From an uncultured Woeseiaceae bacterium (GTDB lineage Bacteria > Pseudomonadota > Gammaproteobacteria > Steroidobacterales > Woeseiaceae), in the NCBI GenBank assembly GCA_947258565.1, contig CAMYJB010000003.1, positions 1 to 64,000 of the forward strand: a stretch of 64,000 bases of DNA, written 5' to 3'. This document shows positions 17,247-26,079 of this stretch, piece by piece. The notes beneath the pieces are model-generated. The model made no database searches. It worked only from the letters and a program-made list of their open reading frames with translations, and was not told the origin of the DNA. Position 1 is the stretch's first letter; every line of letters begins with the position of its first letter. Both the position numbers and the translations under genes were made by a program.

Positions 17247-18332
17247 CTAGCTGCGCAGGGCCAGGTACTCCCGCCCGCGCTGCATCAGGTCGACGAAACC
17301 CTGCTCGTCACCGCTCGCGACCAGCTCCCGGATTCGCCCTGCCGCATCAACCAGCGCGTCCAGCGGGCCGAGGCCGAAGCGATTGAGATGCTGGATCTCG
17401 AAATAGAGATGCGGGTTATCGTGCGCCACGTCACCGGACACCAGCAGCTGCGAGTCGAAGGTCGTCGAGGACATCCGGGCCAGCTTCGGCGCCGCTTCGC
17501 CGCTTTCCGCCAGCGCCGTAAAGAAGGCGATGTTGAGCGCGTGCGAAAGGCCAAGCACGTACGCAATAAGGCGGTCGTGGTCGTCCAGCCCCATGTCGAG
17601 TTGTTCTACCATCGTCGCCGAGAACAGTGCCTTTGCCTCGGCTGTCGCCTCGGCGCAGCCGGCGTCGCAGACGACCAGGTGGCGTCCGGAAAGCAGCCGG
17701 GTATCCGGGCCGAACATCGGGTGCAGCGAGGTTACCTTGCAGCCCGCCTGCTGCAGCTCGCGCAGTCCGTCGATCAGGGGCGTCTTGAGCGAGCCGATGT
17801 CGAAGACCAGGCCGCTCGGTTTCAGCACGGCGAGCTGCGCGAGTATGCGTCCGGATACGGCGAGCGGGGTGGCAACGACGATGACGTCATAATCGACGCC
17901 CGCGTCAGTCCAGTTCCGGAACACGCCCGGCGCGTCTTCCGCCCCGGCATCCGCGATGGTCGTCTCGAATCCCTGGCTCGCGAAGAAATCGACGAACCAG
18001 CCGCCCATCTTGCCCGCGCCACCGATCACGAGCACCCGCTTGCCGTTGCCCTTACCCTCGGCGATCACGCGCTCTCGCTCCTGGCTGGCCAGCGAAGAGC
18101 GGATGAGCGCCGCGAGAATATTCTCGGTCAGGTCCGGGTCGATGCCGATCGCCGCGGCCTGCGCGCGCCCCCTGTCGATGACGTCTTTCTCCCGCGCGAA
18201 ATCACGCGTCGCCGTGCCGCGGGCCAGCTTGCTCTGACCGATGTCGCCGACGATGCGCTGGCGTTCCGCGATCAGGTCAATGATTTGCCGATCGACGTCC
18301 GACAGCGCATCGCGAAGGTTTTCCAGGTTCAT
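17247..18332 (-). CDS. tyrA: Chorismate mutase / prephenate dehydrogenase (T-protein)
   Basis: 361 aa from ATG 18332; upstream in-frame residues are not conserved. Residues 1-90 form an AroQ chorismate mutase ('LRDALSDVDRQIIDLIAERQ', 'KLARGTATRDFAREKDVIDR'). From about 98 comes a Rossmann-fold prephenate dehydrogenase with 'VLVIGGAGKMGGWFVDFFAS' and 'SLHPMFGPDTRLLSGRHLVV'. The fusion converts chorismate to 4-hydroxyphenylpyruvate on the way to tyrosine. This bifunctional form is typical of enterics and some other gammaproteobacteria. Confidence 0.95.
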   Translation of the reverse strand: MNLENLRDALSDVDRQIIDLIAERQRIVGDIGQSKLARGTATRDFAREKDVIDRGRAQAAAIGIDPDLTENILAALIRSSLASQERERVIAEGKGNGKRVLVIGGAGKMGGWFVDFFASQGFETTIADAGAEDAPGVFRNWTDAGVDYDVIVVATPLAVSGRILAQLAVLKPSGLVFDIGSLKTPLIDGLRELQQAGCKVTSLHPMFGPDTRLLSGRHLVVCDAGCAEATAEAKALFSATMVEQLDMGLDDHDRLIAYVLGLSHALNIAFFTALAESGEAAPKLARMSSTTFDSQLLVSGDVAHDNPHLYFEIQHLNRFGLGPLDALVDAAGRIRELVASGDEQGFVDLMQRGREYLALRS

Positions 18333-18413
18333 TGGTGTCCGGTAGCCCGTGCTGCAACGTACAAGAGTCTCTTTTACAGGACTCACGCAAACATGAGCAA
18401 GCCGGTGTTCCGC

Positions 18414-18863
18414 TCAATCGTGGTCATGGCGACGGCGGGAGTCTCTCCTGGCGACGTGCCGAGAATCGTCATGGTGCTTGCGCTTCGAGTGGCGGCGCCG
18501 GTCGTGGTGATGACGATCATGCTTGCGCCAGTAGCGCCGGTACCAGTCGTAACCGTGATGCCGCGAACCGTAGTGAACGGCATGGTGCCGGCGATGATGG
18601 TAGCGGCGCTCCCAATTATAGATTTCATGAAGCTGCCACCACGCCAGGTGATGATTGTGACGCAGCGACGTGCGGTGGTACCAGAAACGGAATCCCCTGT
18701 CGCGCCTCAGCCAGCCTGGCAGGTACCGGTCGCGATAGATACTCACGTGGTGATGACGCGGCGATTCGTAACGATCGTAACCGCGATCGTGTGCCGATGC
18801 AGTCTGGGCTACGCCCAGGCAGAGCCCGCAAATGACGGTGAGCGTGCCGATTGACTTCAACAT
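18414..18863 (-). CDS. His/Arg-rich secreted small protein
   Basis: 149 aa with a perfect GGAGG 6 nt before the ATG and a signal peptide (MLKSIGTLTVICGLCLGVAQ TASA). The mature part is dominated by His (about 26 by my count), Arg, Tyr and Trp, with clusters such as YHHRRHHAVHYGSRHHGYD and KHDRHHHDRRRHSKRKHHDD, and has no cysteines. It is very basic. Its low-complexity composition suggests binding of metal (Ni, Zn, Cu) or nucleic acid/phosphate in the periplasm, but I cannot assign a family. It is divergent from frmA. Confidence 0.75.
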   Translation of the reverse strand: MLKSIGTLTVICGLCLGVAQTASAHDRGYDRYESPRHHHVSIYRDRYLPGWLRRDRGFRFWYHRTSLRHNHHLAWWQLHEIYNWERRYHHRRHHAVHYGSRHHGYDWYRRYWRKHDRHHHDRRRHSKRKHHDDSRHVARRDSRRRHDHD

Positions 18864-18994
18864 GATGACCTCCGGTACTGTCGAGTTCGAGGCCAGATTA
18901 AGCCCAGCAGCATGAACCGATGCTTAATGCAAGCTACTGTTTTAATTAATTTTATGAATGCAGGATGAACGCGGAATCGATCGGGCATCGGTGA

Positions 18995-20191
<1,197 letters not shown>

Positions 20192-20202
20192 GGCGCCCGT
20201 CC

Positions 20203-21729
20203 GTGACACGCGTCGCCGTCGCAACGACCTCCGCGATCGCCGCTGACGCCGCTCGCGAGGTCGCCGACGCGGGCGGCAATGCCGTGGACTGCGCGCTCGC
20301 CACGGCGCTCATGTCGATGAATACGGAGCCGGGCGTGTGTGCGCTCGCGGGCGGCGCCTACGTGACGGTCTGGGCGCCGGGCCACGATCCGGTGACTTTC
20401 GACGGCAATCACGCGGTGCCGGGGCACGGTCTCGCTGTCGATGAACGCGGCAACGGGAAGGTGCCCGTCCGGCTGGGTTATGGCGGCGGCGTCTCGACGA
20501 TCGTCGGTCCCGGCTCGGTGGCCGTCCCGGGCGCCCTGGCCGCCGTCGACGAGGCGTGGCAGCGGTTCGGCAGCCTGCCGTGGAGCGAACTGTTCCGGCC
20601 GACTATCGAGGTCGTGCGTTCGGGGTTCCCGCTGCCCGCAGCATGCCGCTACTACCTTGGCTACAGCGGCGACCTTATCTTCGGCCGCAGTAGCGACGGC
20701 TACGCCGCGCTTCACGACGATACCGGCTTGCTGCACGACCGCGGCCACCTGATCCATGTGCCACACCTTGCTGAGAGTCTCGCCGCGATCGCGGACGGAG
20801 GCGCCGCCGTGTTTTACGAGGGCGAGCTGGCCGCCGCCATATCCGCGCACGTGCGTCAGGGAGGCGGTGCACTGACGCGGGACGACCTCGCCCGCTACCA
20901 GGCGATCGAGCGCCCGGCCCTGGTCGCCGACATCGACGACTGGCACATCGCCACCAACCCGCCGCCGGCTGTCGGAGGCGCCGTGCTCACCGCCATGCTG
21001 CTCGCCTGCGGCGACCTGCACGCCAGCGACTGGGACAGGCGGTCACTCGACCAGCTGATTCGCGTGCAGCGGGCATGCCTCGACTTTCGCCGCGACCGGC
21101 TCGACGTGGCCGACGACGTTCCCGGCGAAGCGGCGGAACTCGTCCGGGCGGCGAAGCAGGGGCAGCTCCTGTCGCAGTGGTCTTCGTCGTCGACGGTGCA
21201 CACGTCGGCGGTCGACGATTCCGGCATCGGCTGCGCTGTCACCGCTTCCTCAGGCTATGGCTCCGGGGAGATGCCGGAGGGCACGGGGCTGTGGCTGAAC
21301 AACGGCCTGGGCGAAATCGAACTCAATCGCCGCAACGTGGATTCGCGCGTGCCCGGCGACCGCCTGCCTTCCAACATGGCGCCCACCGTCGCGCGCAGCG
21401 ACGACGCGGTCATGGCCATCGGTTCGCCGGGCGCCGACCGGATTACCACCGCCATTCACCAGGTCCTGGTCAACAGGCTGCAGTTCGAGATGTCGCTTGC
21501 CGACGCAATCGCCCACCCGCGGGTTCATGTCGACACCACGGGCGACGCCGATCAGCTGCGGGCCGAACCGGGACTGGACATGCCCGACCTCGACCTGCCG
21601 CTGCAGGCGTTCGACGATATCAACATGTACTTCGGCGGCGTGAGCGTAGCCATGTTCGACTGCGACAGGGGATTCGAGGTCGCCGCCGACTCGCGCCGCG
21701 AAGGCGGCGTGTTTCTCTCCGATGCGTGA
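20203..21729 (+). CDS. Gamma-glutamyltransferase-family Ntn-hydrolase without signal peptide
   Basis: 508 aa from GTG 20203. The GGT fold is recognised from 'EVADAGGNAVDCALATALMS', 'MNTEPGVCALAGGAYVTVWA', 'PPAVGGAVLTAMLLA' and the autocleavage site STVHTSAVD, where Thr331 would be the new N-terminal nucleophile of the small subunit. Then come SSGYGSGEMPEGTGLWLNN and NMAPTV. GGTs transfer or hydrolyse the gamma-glutamyl group of glutathione conjugates. There is no signal peptide, so it should stay in the cytoplasm. Its place just behind frmA suggests work on glutathione adducts (inference). Confidence 0.87.
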   Translation: MTRVAVATTSAIAADAAREVADAGGNAVDCALATALMSMNTEPGVCALAGGAYVTVWAPGHDPVTFDGNHAVPGHGLAVDERGNGKVPVRLGYGGGVSTIVGPGSVAVPGALAAVDEAWQRFGSLPWSELFRPTIEVVRSGFPLPAACRYYLGYSGDLIFGRSSDGYAALHDDTGLLHDRGHLIHVPHLAESLAAIADGGAAVFYEGELAAAISAHVRQGGGALTRDDLARYQAIERPALVADIDDWHIATNPPPAVGGAVLTAMLLACGDLHASDWDRRSLDQLIRVQRACLDFRRDRLDVADDVPGEAAELVRAAKQGQLLSQWSSSSTVHTSAVDDSGIGCAVTASSGYGSGEMPEGTGLWLNNGLGEIELNRRNVDSRVPGDRLPSNMAPTVARSDDAVMAIGSPGADRITTAIHQVLVNRLQFEMSLADAIAHPRVHVDTTGDADQLRAEPGLDMPDLDLPLQAFDDINMYFGGVSVAMFDCDRGFEVAADSRREGGVFLSDA

Positions 21730-21798
21730 TCCCGCCCCGGTCGTTTGGTAGTCTGCGCCGCAGGTGACTGCAAGACCGTCACTGCAGTGGAGAACGGC

Positions 21799-22497
21799 TT
21801 GACCAACCCTTATCTAGCGCAGCACCTGCCGGACGTATTGCCCGGGAATCCCATGCACTGGGCGAAAGCCTGGCTCGACGAGGCAGCGAGACAAGGTGTG
21901 CAGCGCAACCCGAATTCGATGACGCTGGTCACTATCGATGCCGGCGGTCAGCCGGCGGCCCGCGTCGTGCTCTGCAAGGACTTCGTCGCGGATCCGGGCT
22001 ACCTCGTTTTCTACACGAACTACGAATCGCGCAAGGCCCGGGAGCTGGGCAGCAACCCGCGGGTTGCCGTAACGTTTCACTGGGATGCGCTCGGACGCCA
22101 GATCCGCATCGAGGGAATGGCGGTGTTCTCCCCCGTGGCGGAAAGCGACGCCTATTTCGCGAGCCGTAACCGGGGCAGCCAGCTCGGCGCCTGGGGCAGC
22201 GACCAGAGTGCGCCGATCGCCTCGCGCGGGGCGCTGCTCCGGCAGCTGCGTGAACGCGCCCTCGATCTTGGACTGAACGTCAGCGAGGACGTGCAGTCCA
22301 TAGAAAGCATCGACGGCCCGGTCATTCCCCGGCCCGCTCATTGGGGTGGGGTGCGGGTATGGGCGAGCGCGGTCGAATTGTGGATTGAAGGCGGGGATCG
22401 CATACATGACCGCGGACGCTGGCAACGCACTCTCGAGCGGCAGAACGAGCACGAATTTATCGTGGACGAATGGCAAGGAATCCGGCTGCAGCCCTGA
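21799..22497 (+). CDS. pdxH: Pyridoxine/pyridoxamine 5'-phosphate oxidase
   Basis: 232 aa from TTG 21799, preferred to GTG 21787 because GGAG (21789-21792) lies 6 nt before the TTG. FMN-binding split-barrel motifs are present: 'RVVLCKDFVADPGYLVFYTN', 'ESRKARELGSNPRVAVTFHW', 'RNRGSQLGAWGSDQS' and a C-terminal 'LWIEGGDRIHDRGRW'. It oxidises PNP/PMP to pyridoxal 5'-phosphate. It is followed after 12 bp by a CPXCG gene. Confidence 0.95.
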   Translation: MTNPYLAQHLPDVLPGNPMHWAKAWLDEAARQGVQRNPNSMTLVTIDAGGQPAARVVLCKDFVADPGYLVFYTNYESRKARELGSNPRVAVTFHWDALGRQIRIEGMAVFSPVAESDAYFASRNRGSQLGAWGSDQSAPIASRGALLRQLRERALDLGLNVSEDVQSIESIDGPVIPRPAHWGGVRVWASAVELWIEGGDRIHDRGRWQRTLERQNEHEFIVDEWQGIRLQP

Positions 22498-22509
22498 GCA
22501 CGAACAGCA

Positions 22510-22701
22510 ATGAGCGAACTGATCTCCGAAGAACGATGCCGTTGCCCGTTCTGTGCCGAACCGATAACCATCGTGGTCGATTTTTCTGCCGGCTCGCAGG
22601 GTTACATCGAGGACTGCCAGGTCTGCTGCCAACCGATGGGGATTGTCGTCGATGTGGGCGCTGACGGGCATCAGTCCGTAAGGGTGAAGCGTGCGAACTA
22701 G
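22510..22701 (+). CDS. CPXCG motif-containing cysteine-rich protein
   Basis: 63 aa. Four-plus cysteines are arranged as CPFC near the N-terminus and CQVCCQP in the middle, a small zinc-ribbon-like pattern of the family named for its CPXCG motif. The first knuckle here reads CRCPFCAEP, lacking the terminal Gly. Function unknown. The downstream gene starts 11 bp before its stop codon, so both are translated from one mRNA. Confidence 0.85.
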   Translation: MSELISEERCRCPFCAEPITIVVDFSAGSQGYIEDCQVCCQPMGIVVDVGADGHQSVRVKRAN

Positions 22702-24709
22702 GGACGTCGTAGCGCTGCTTGCGGCACTCGCCTGTTGCGCAACCGCGCGCGGGCAGGTAACGCTCACCGAGGGCAGCGACATGAACGTCGATGTGTCTCC
22801 CGACGGCCGCATCATCATGGACCTGCTGGGCGGAGTCTGGGTGCTGCCGCCCGGTGGCGGAAAGGCCGAGGCCATCGATGCCGGACCGTTGCCGGCCGCG
22901 CGGCCGCGCTGGTCGCCGGACGCCGCCGCCATCGTTTTCGAAGCGCGCTCCGAGCAGCGCAGTGGTCTTTACCTGTACGATTTTGCGAGCAACGAGGTAC
23001 AGGCGCTGGGCGAAGGACGTTACTCGGACCAGCAGCCCGAGTGGCATCCCGACGGCGAGCGCATCGTGTTCGCGTCGCAGCGGCACGACACCGGGCTCGA
23101 CCTGTGGGAACACGATGTAGCGACGGGCGTGTCCTGGCGCGTGACCAGTCTTCCCGGCGACGAGAGCGAACCAGCCTGGTCCGCCGACGGCCGCAATCTT
23201 GTCTACGTCAGCTATCACGATGATCGCTGGTCGCTCATGCTGCGACGTTTCGGCCAGCCCGACCGCGCACTCATCACCTCGGAAGACCGCCTGTCCGCGC
23301 CATCCTGGCGCCCGGACGGAAGCCTCGTCACGTTCGCGCGCGAAACGGCCGAAGGCGTGACGATCAACATGCTGATCCTGTCGGACCCCTTGCTCGAGCG
23401 GGTCCTGATCGACGATACGGAGCTGTTCCATGGCCCGGTCGCATGGCGTGACCGGCAGCAGATGCTGTACGCGGCAGAAGGCCGGATTCGCAAACGGCAG
23501 TTCAATTCGTGGGTATCCAGGACGGTGCCTTTCCGGGCGACGGTGGGCCGGCCGGTAGCGCACACACCCAGGAGCCGTCCGGTTCGCGACCTCGCCCTGA
23601 TTGACGAGCCCGACGGCAAGCTCGTGGTGCGTGCTGCGCGGCTGTTCGACGGTACCGGCGGCGGCTACCGTGAAGGGCTCGACATACTGATCGAGGGCGG
23701 GCGCATTGTTGCTCTCGAGCCGCAGCAGGATCGCACGGGCGCCGTTGTCGTTGACATGGGTGACCTGACGGTGCTGCCGGGTTTCATTGACGGTTACGCG
23801 TCGCTGCCGGCGGATACCGATGAAACGCTCGGCCCGGCGCTCCTGGCTTGCGGTGTTACGACACTGGTCGCGGATAATTCCGCAGCCGCTATCCTCAGCC
23901 GCCGCTGGTCGGGCACCGAGATCCCGGGCCCGCGGATTCTGGAGGCGAGGCCCGCCACGGAGGCTGCGGATCCTGTCCCCTGGCTGGTCACTGTCGCGGG
24001 CGACATGAATGCGGGCATGGAACAACGCGCCGTGGTGGAACGATGGCAACAACAGGGCGTCCCCGTGCTCGCAGAAACCTGGCAGGCCGCGCTCGGTTCG
24101 GGGGCATCGCTTCTGCTCGGCGCCGCTGCGCTGCCCGGCTCCCCGGGCGGCCACCAGTACCGGGACATGAAGCTCGCGGCTGGCAACAGCGAACCGATAA
24201 CCATCGTCTCCGGCCTCGCCGATGCGCAGACACCGAACCTGGAGGCATTACTCGCCTCGCGTCAGGGGCGCCTGCTCGGCGTCGAATCCGGCGCCGTGCG
24301 CCGTTTCGCGGAGCCGCCGCGGCTCGCGAGTGGCAAGACGACAGTGGTTGTCGGCAGCAAGCCCAATGGCCTGCCGGCAGGTCTGGGCCTGCACGCGGAA
24401 TTCCGCGCGCTTGCAGCCGCCGGTCTCACACCGGAGCAGGCTTTGCGCGCCGCCGGCGTGAATGCGGCATCAGCCCTCGGCGTCGGTCTGCAGCTGGGTC
24501 GTATCGCAGTCGGCAGCCATGCCGACCTGGTCATCGTGGATGGCGACCCGCTCGCCGACATCGACGACGCCCTCAACGTAGTGGGCGTTGTGCGCAACGG
24601 CCGCTTCTTCAGCACCATCGGCCTGATCGATCGAATCGTTGCAACGCCCGACGTCGAATTATTTGACAAACCGCGTAAAAAGTCGGGTTGGTGGCAGGCG
24701 CCCCTTTGA
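22691..24709 (+). CDS. TolB-like beta-propeller / amidohydrolase fusion, metal-site His missing
   Basis: 672 aa from GTG 22691, preceded by AGGGTGAA within the end of the upstream gene. A signal peptide (to about residue 22) is followed by PD40/WD40-like propeller repeats (about 30-300: 'VDVSPDGRIIMDLLG', 'PRWSPDAAAIVFEARSE', 'PEWHPDGERIVFASQRH') and an amidohydrolase composite domain (about 310-655: 'LVVRAARLFDGTGGG', 'VLPGFIDGYASL', 'LQLGRIAVGSHADLVIVDGD'). The normal D-x-H-x-H metal motif after PGFID reads D367-G-Y-A-S, so both His are replaced. I see no compensating HxH. It may bind but not hydrolyse, or have a new role. A terminator overlaps its stop codon. Confidence 0.85.
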   Translation: MRTRDVVALLAALACCATARGQVTLTEGSDMNVDVSPDGRIIMDLLGGVWVLPPGGGKAEAIDAGPLPAARPRWSPDAAAIVFEARSEQRSGLYLYDFASNEVQALGEGRYSDQQPEWHPDGERIVFASQRHDTGLDLWEHDVATGVSWRVTSLPGDESEPAWSADGRNLVYVSYHDDRWSLMLRRFGQPDRALITSEDRLSAPSWRPDGSLVTFARETAEGVTINMLILSDPLLERVLIDDTELFHGPVAWRDRQQMLYAAEGRIRKRQFNSWVSRTVPFRATVGRPVAHTPRSRPVRDLALIDEPDGKLVVRAARLFDGTGGGYREGLDILIEGGRIVALEPQQDRTGAVVVDMGDLTVLPGFIDGYASLPADTDETLGPALLACGVTTLVADNSAAAILSRRWSGTEIPGPRILEARPATEAADPVPWLVTVAGDMNAGMEQRAVVERWQQQGVPVLAETWQAALGSGASLLLGAAALPGSPGGHQYRDMKLAAGNSEPITIVSGLADAQTPNLEALLASRQGRLLGVESGAVRRFAEPPRLASGKTTVVVGSKPNGLPAGLGLHAEFRALAAAGLTPEQALRAAGVNAASALGVGLQLGRIAVGSHADLVIVDGDPLADIDDALNVVGVVRNGRFFSTIGLIDRIVATPDVELFDKPRKKSGWWQAPL

Positions 24710-24728
24710 AAAGGGGCATTTTCGTACA
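24699..24728 (+). terminator. Intrinsic terminator overlapping the stop codon
   Basis: GCCCCTT and AAGGGGC arms with a TGAA loop form a 7-bp stem whose loop includes the TGA stop of the preceding gene (24707-24709); it is followed by ATTTTCG. The U-run is short, so strength is uncertain. Confidence 0.65.
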
Positions 24729-24933
24729 AAGAGCACGCCGCGGCGGCGCGTGAAACCACCTGGCCTGTCGCCTAAACGGATAATTTTCAACAGCTTATGC
24801 GAATTTTTGCGGGCCGCGCGTGATGTGCGGCGCAGCATTACTGTCGGCTTTTTTTACAAATCATGAATTCGTGCCGGGTGGCTCAATGTGTACCGACCGC
24901 TAAAGCATTGAAATCTTAGCCGCCTTCGGCGGG
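24729..24933. other. Non-coding upstream region of the sigma-54 unit
   Basis: No gene is seen. The region alternates A/T-rich patches (CTTTTTTTACAAATCATGAATTC around 24848-24870) with GC-rich inverted repeats (GCCGC/GCGGC near 24814-24830; CCGCC-TTC-GGCGG at 24920-24932, just before the -24 element). This is where enhancer sites for a sigma-54 activator and an IHF bend would lie. I did not find a convincing NtrC- or CbrB-type dyad. Confidence 0.5.
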
Positions 24934-24950
24934 TTGGCACAGGTCTTGCT
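24934..24950 (+). promoter_or_regulatory. Sigma-54 (RpoN) promoter
   Basis: TTGGCAC-AGGTC-TTGCT matches the -24/-12 consensus TTGGCAC-N5-TTGCW at every conserved base, with GG (24936-24937) and GC (24948-24949) exactly 10 nt apart. Predicted transcription start is about 24961. An accidental TATAAT at 24953-24958 has no -35 at sigma-70 spacing (only 12 bp after TTGGCA). Sigma-54 promoters require an AAA+ activator, which is not encoded nearby. Confidence 0.88.
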
Positions 24951-24960
24951 TTTATAATCT

Positions 24961-25164
24961 TGCCCAAGCGAAGTGTAACTGTGCTCGGTGGCACACAAGG
25001 AACAGAGACAGGATTTAGACGCCAGAAGAACAATAACTACAAAAATAACAAGATCCAGATCCAAAACAACAAAACATCTGTATCCGATCACCGATTTCGC
25101 AGTTACCTCTTTTTAATAAAAGAGAGATTAACCCCGCCGCTCACGCTGCGGGGTTTTTTATTTT
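24961..25164 (+). ncRNA. Putative sigma-54-dependent A-rich sRNA (CrcZ-like features)
   Basis: The unit between the sigma-54 promoter and the terminator at 25131-25164 is about 200 nt and has no credible coding frame (the only long frame starts with TTG 24960, has no ribosome site and an odd Asn/Lys run). Its middle (25024-25075) is A-rich and holds five AAnAAnAA motifs: 25026-25033, 25029-25036, 25041-25048, 25044-25051 and 25065-25072. In Pseudomonas, CrcZ/CrcY RNAs are sigma-54-driven and carry repeated motifs of this kind that bind Hfq with Crc to relieve catabolite repression. A hairpin (25107-25124, CTCTTTT/AAAAGAG) and the terminator follow. Homology to CrcZ is not established; the resemblance is in promoter class, size class and motif. 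Confidence 0.65.
25131..25164 (+). terminator. Intrinsic terminator of the sRNA unit
   Basis: CCCCGC (25132-25137) pairs with GCGGGG (25148-25153) and is followed at once by TTTTTTATTTT. A strong Rho-independent terminator that ends the sigma-54 transcript before the metalloprotease gene. Confidence 0.9.
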
Positions 25165-25260
25165 CTTGATGACGTCGACACGGAATTGCGACCTGTTCTG
25201 CGGTGCCTGCACGGCCGCTATGGCCTAATCAGCATTACCCGGGTCCCGAGCCAGTCATCC

Positions 25261-26031
25261 ATGTTCAAAGCCGTCCGCATCGCGATCCTGCTGTTCGTCC
25301 TGTTCATGGTCGCCACGGGAACCTGGCTGGCCCAGCTGCGCAGCACGGACTGGAATAACAGCCTGTGGGTGAAGATCTACCCGATCAACGGCGACGGCAG
25401 CGAGGCGAGCGAAGACTACATTGCCGGGCTGAGTGTCGACACGTTTGCAGGCATCGAGAAATTCCTGGCACGGGAAGTGCGACGCTACGGCCGCAGCCTC
25501 GAGCGCCCCGTTCGGGTAGAGCTCGGCGCACCGATTGCCGAACAGCCGCCGGCAATCGCCGATGCCGGCAGCGTGCTCGACATCATGCTCTGGTCCCTGA
25601 AGATGCGGTGGTGGGTGTGGGGCGTGACGGGCGACCAGGATCAGATCGATCCGGACGTTCGTATATTCGTACGCTACCACAGCCCGAAGAGCACGCTGGC
25701 ACTCGAAAACTCGGTCGGCGTTCAGAAAGGCATGTTCGGTGTTGTCAACGGGTACGCCAGTCGCAGGCTGCGCGGCAGGAACAACGTGGTCATCGCACAT
25801 GAATTCCTGCACACGCTCGGCGCCACGGATAAATACGATCCCGCCAATGCGATGCCGCTCGCACCGCACGGCCTGGCCGAGCCCGACCGCTCGCCGCTCT
25901 ATCCGCAGAAGAAAGCGGAAATCATGGGTGGCAGGATCCCGGTCTCCCGGAACGACGCCGTCGTGCCGCAAGACCTCGGCTATGCCGTCATCGGTCCATT
26001 GACGGCGCGGGAAATCCGCCTGGTCAGGTAG
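25261..26031 (+). CDS. Membrane-anchored zinc metalloprotease-like protein
   Basis: 256 aa from ATG 25261. A single N-terminal hydrophobic segment ('VRIAILLFVLFMVATGTWLA') acts as signal anchor. The C-terminal half has HEFLHTLGATDKYD (H180-E-x-x-H184), the zincin metal motif with a conserved-looking GATDKYD extension, followed by 'PLYPQKKAEIMGGRIPV'. I recognise an uncharacterised zinc-protease-like family but not its substrate. The BtuD-type ATPase gene begins 48 bp downstream on the same strand, so cotranscription is possible. Confidence 0.75.
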   Translation: MFKAVRIAILLFVLFMVATGTWLAQLRSTDWNNSLWVKIYPINGDGSEASEDYIAGLSVDTFAGIEKFLAREVRRYGRSLERPVRVELGAPIAEQPPAIADAGSVLDIMLWSLKMRWWVWGVTGDQDQIDPDVRIFVRYHSPKSTLALENSVGVQKGMFGVVNGYASRRLRGRNNVVIAHEFLHTLGATDKYDPANAMPLAPHGLAEPDRSPLYPQKKAEIMGGRIPVSRNDAVVPQDLGYAVIGPLTAREIRLVR

Positions 26032-26079
26032 ACGTGTTTTCCGCTTCCTCTGCCATTGCCGCTGGGCTAGGCTCTGCGG

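Noticed and set aside
22457-24154. 565-codon minus-strand frame opposite the propeller-amidohydrolase gene
   Set aside because: Shadow frame of a gene with recognisable domains; no start signals and no conserved motif.
24935-24958. TTGGCA…TATAAT read as a sigma-70 promoter
   Set aside because: Spacing is only 12 bp, too short for sigma-70, whereas the sigma-54 -24/-12 spacing is exact.
24960-25169. 69-codon frame inside the sigma-54 transcript
   Set aside because: TTG start lies at the predicted transcription start, no ribosome site, and the frame runs through the terminator stem; Asn/Lys runs come from the A-rich motif region.
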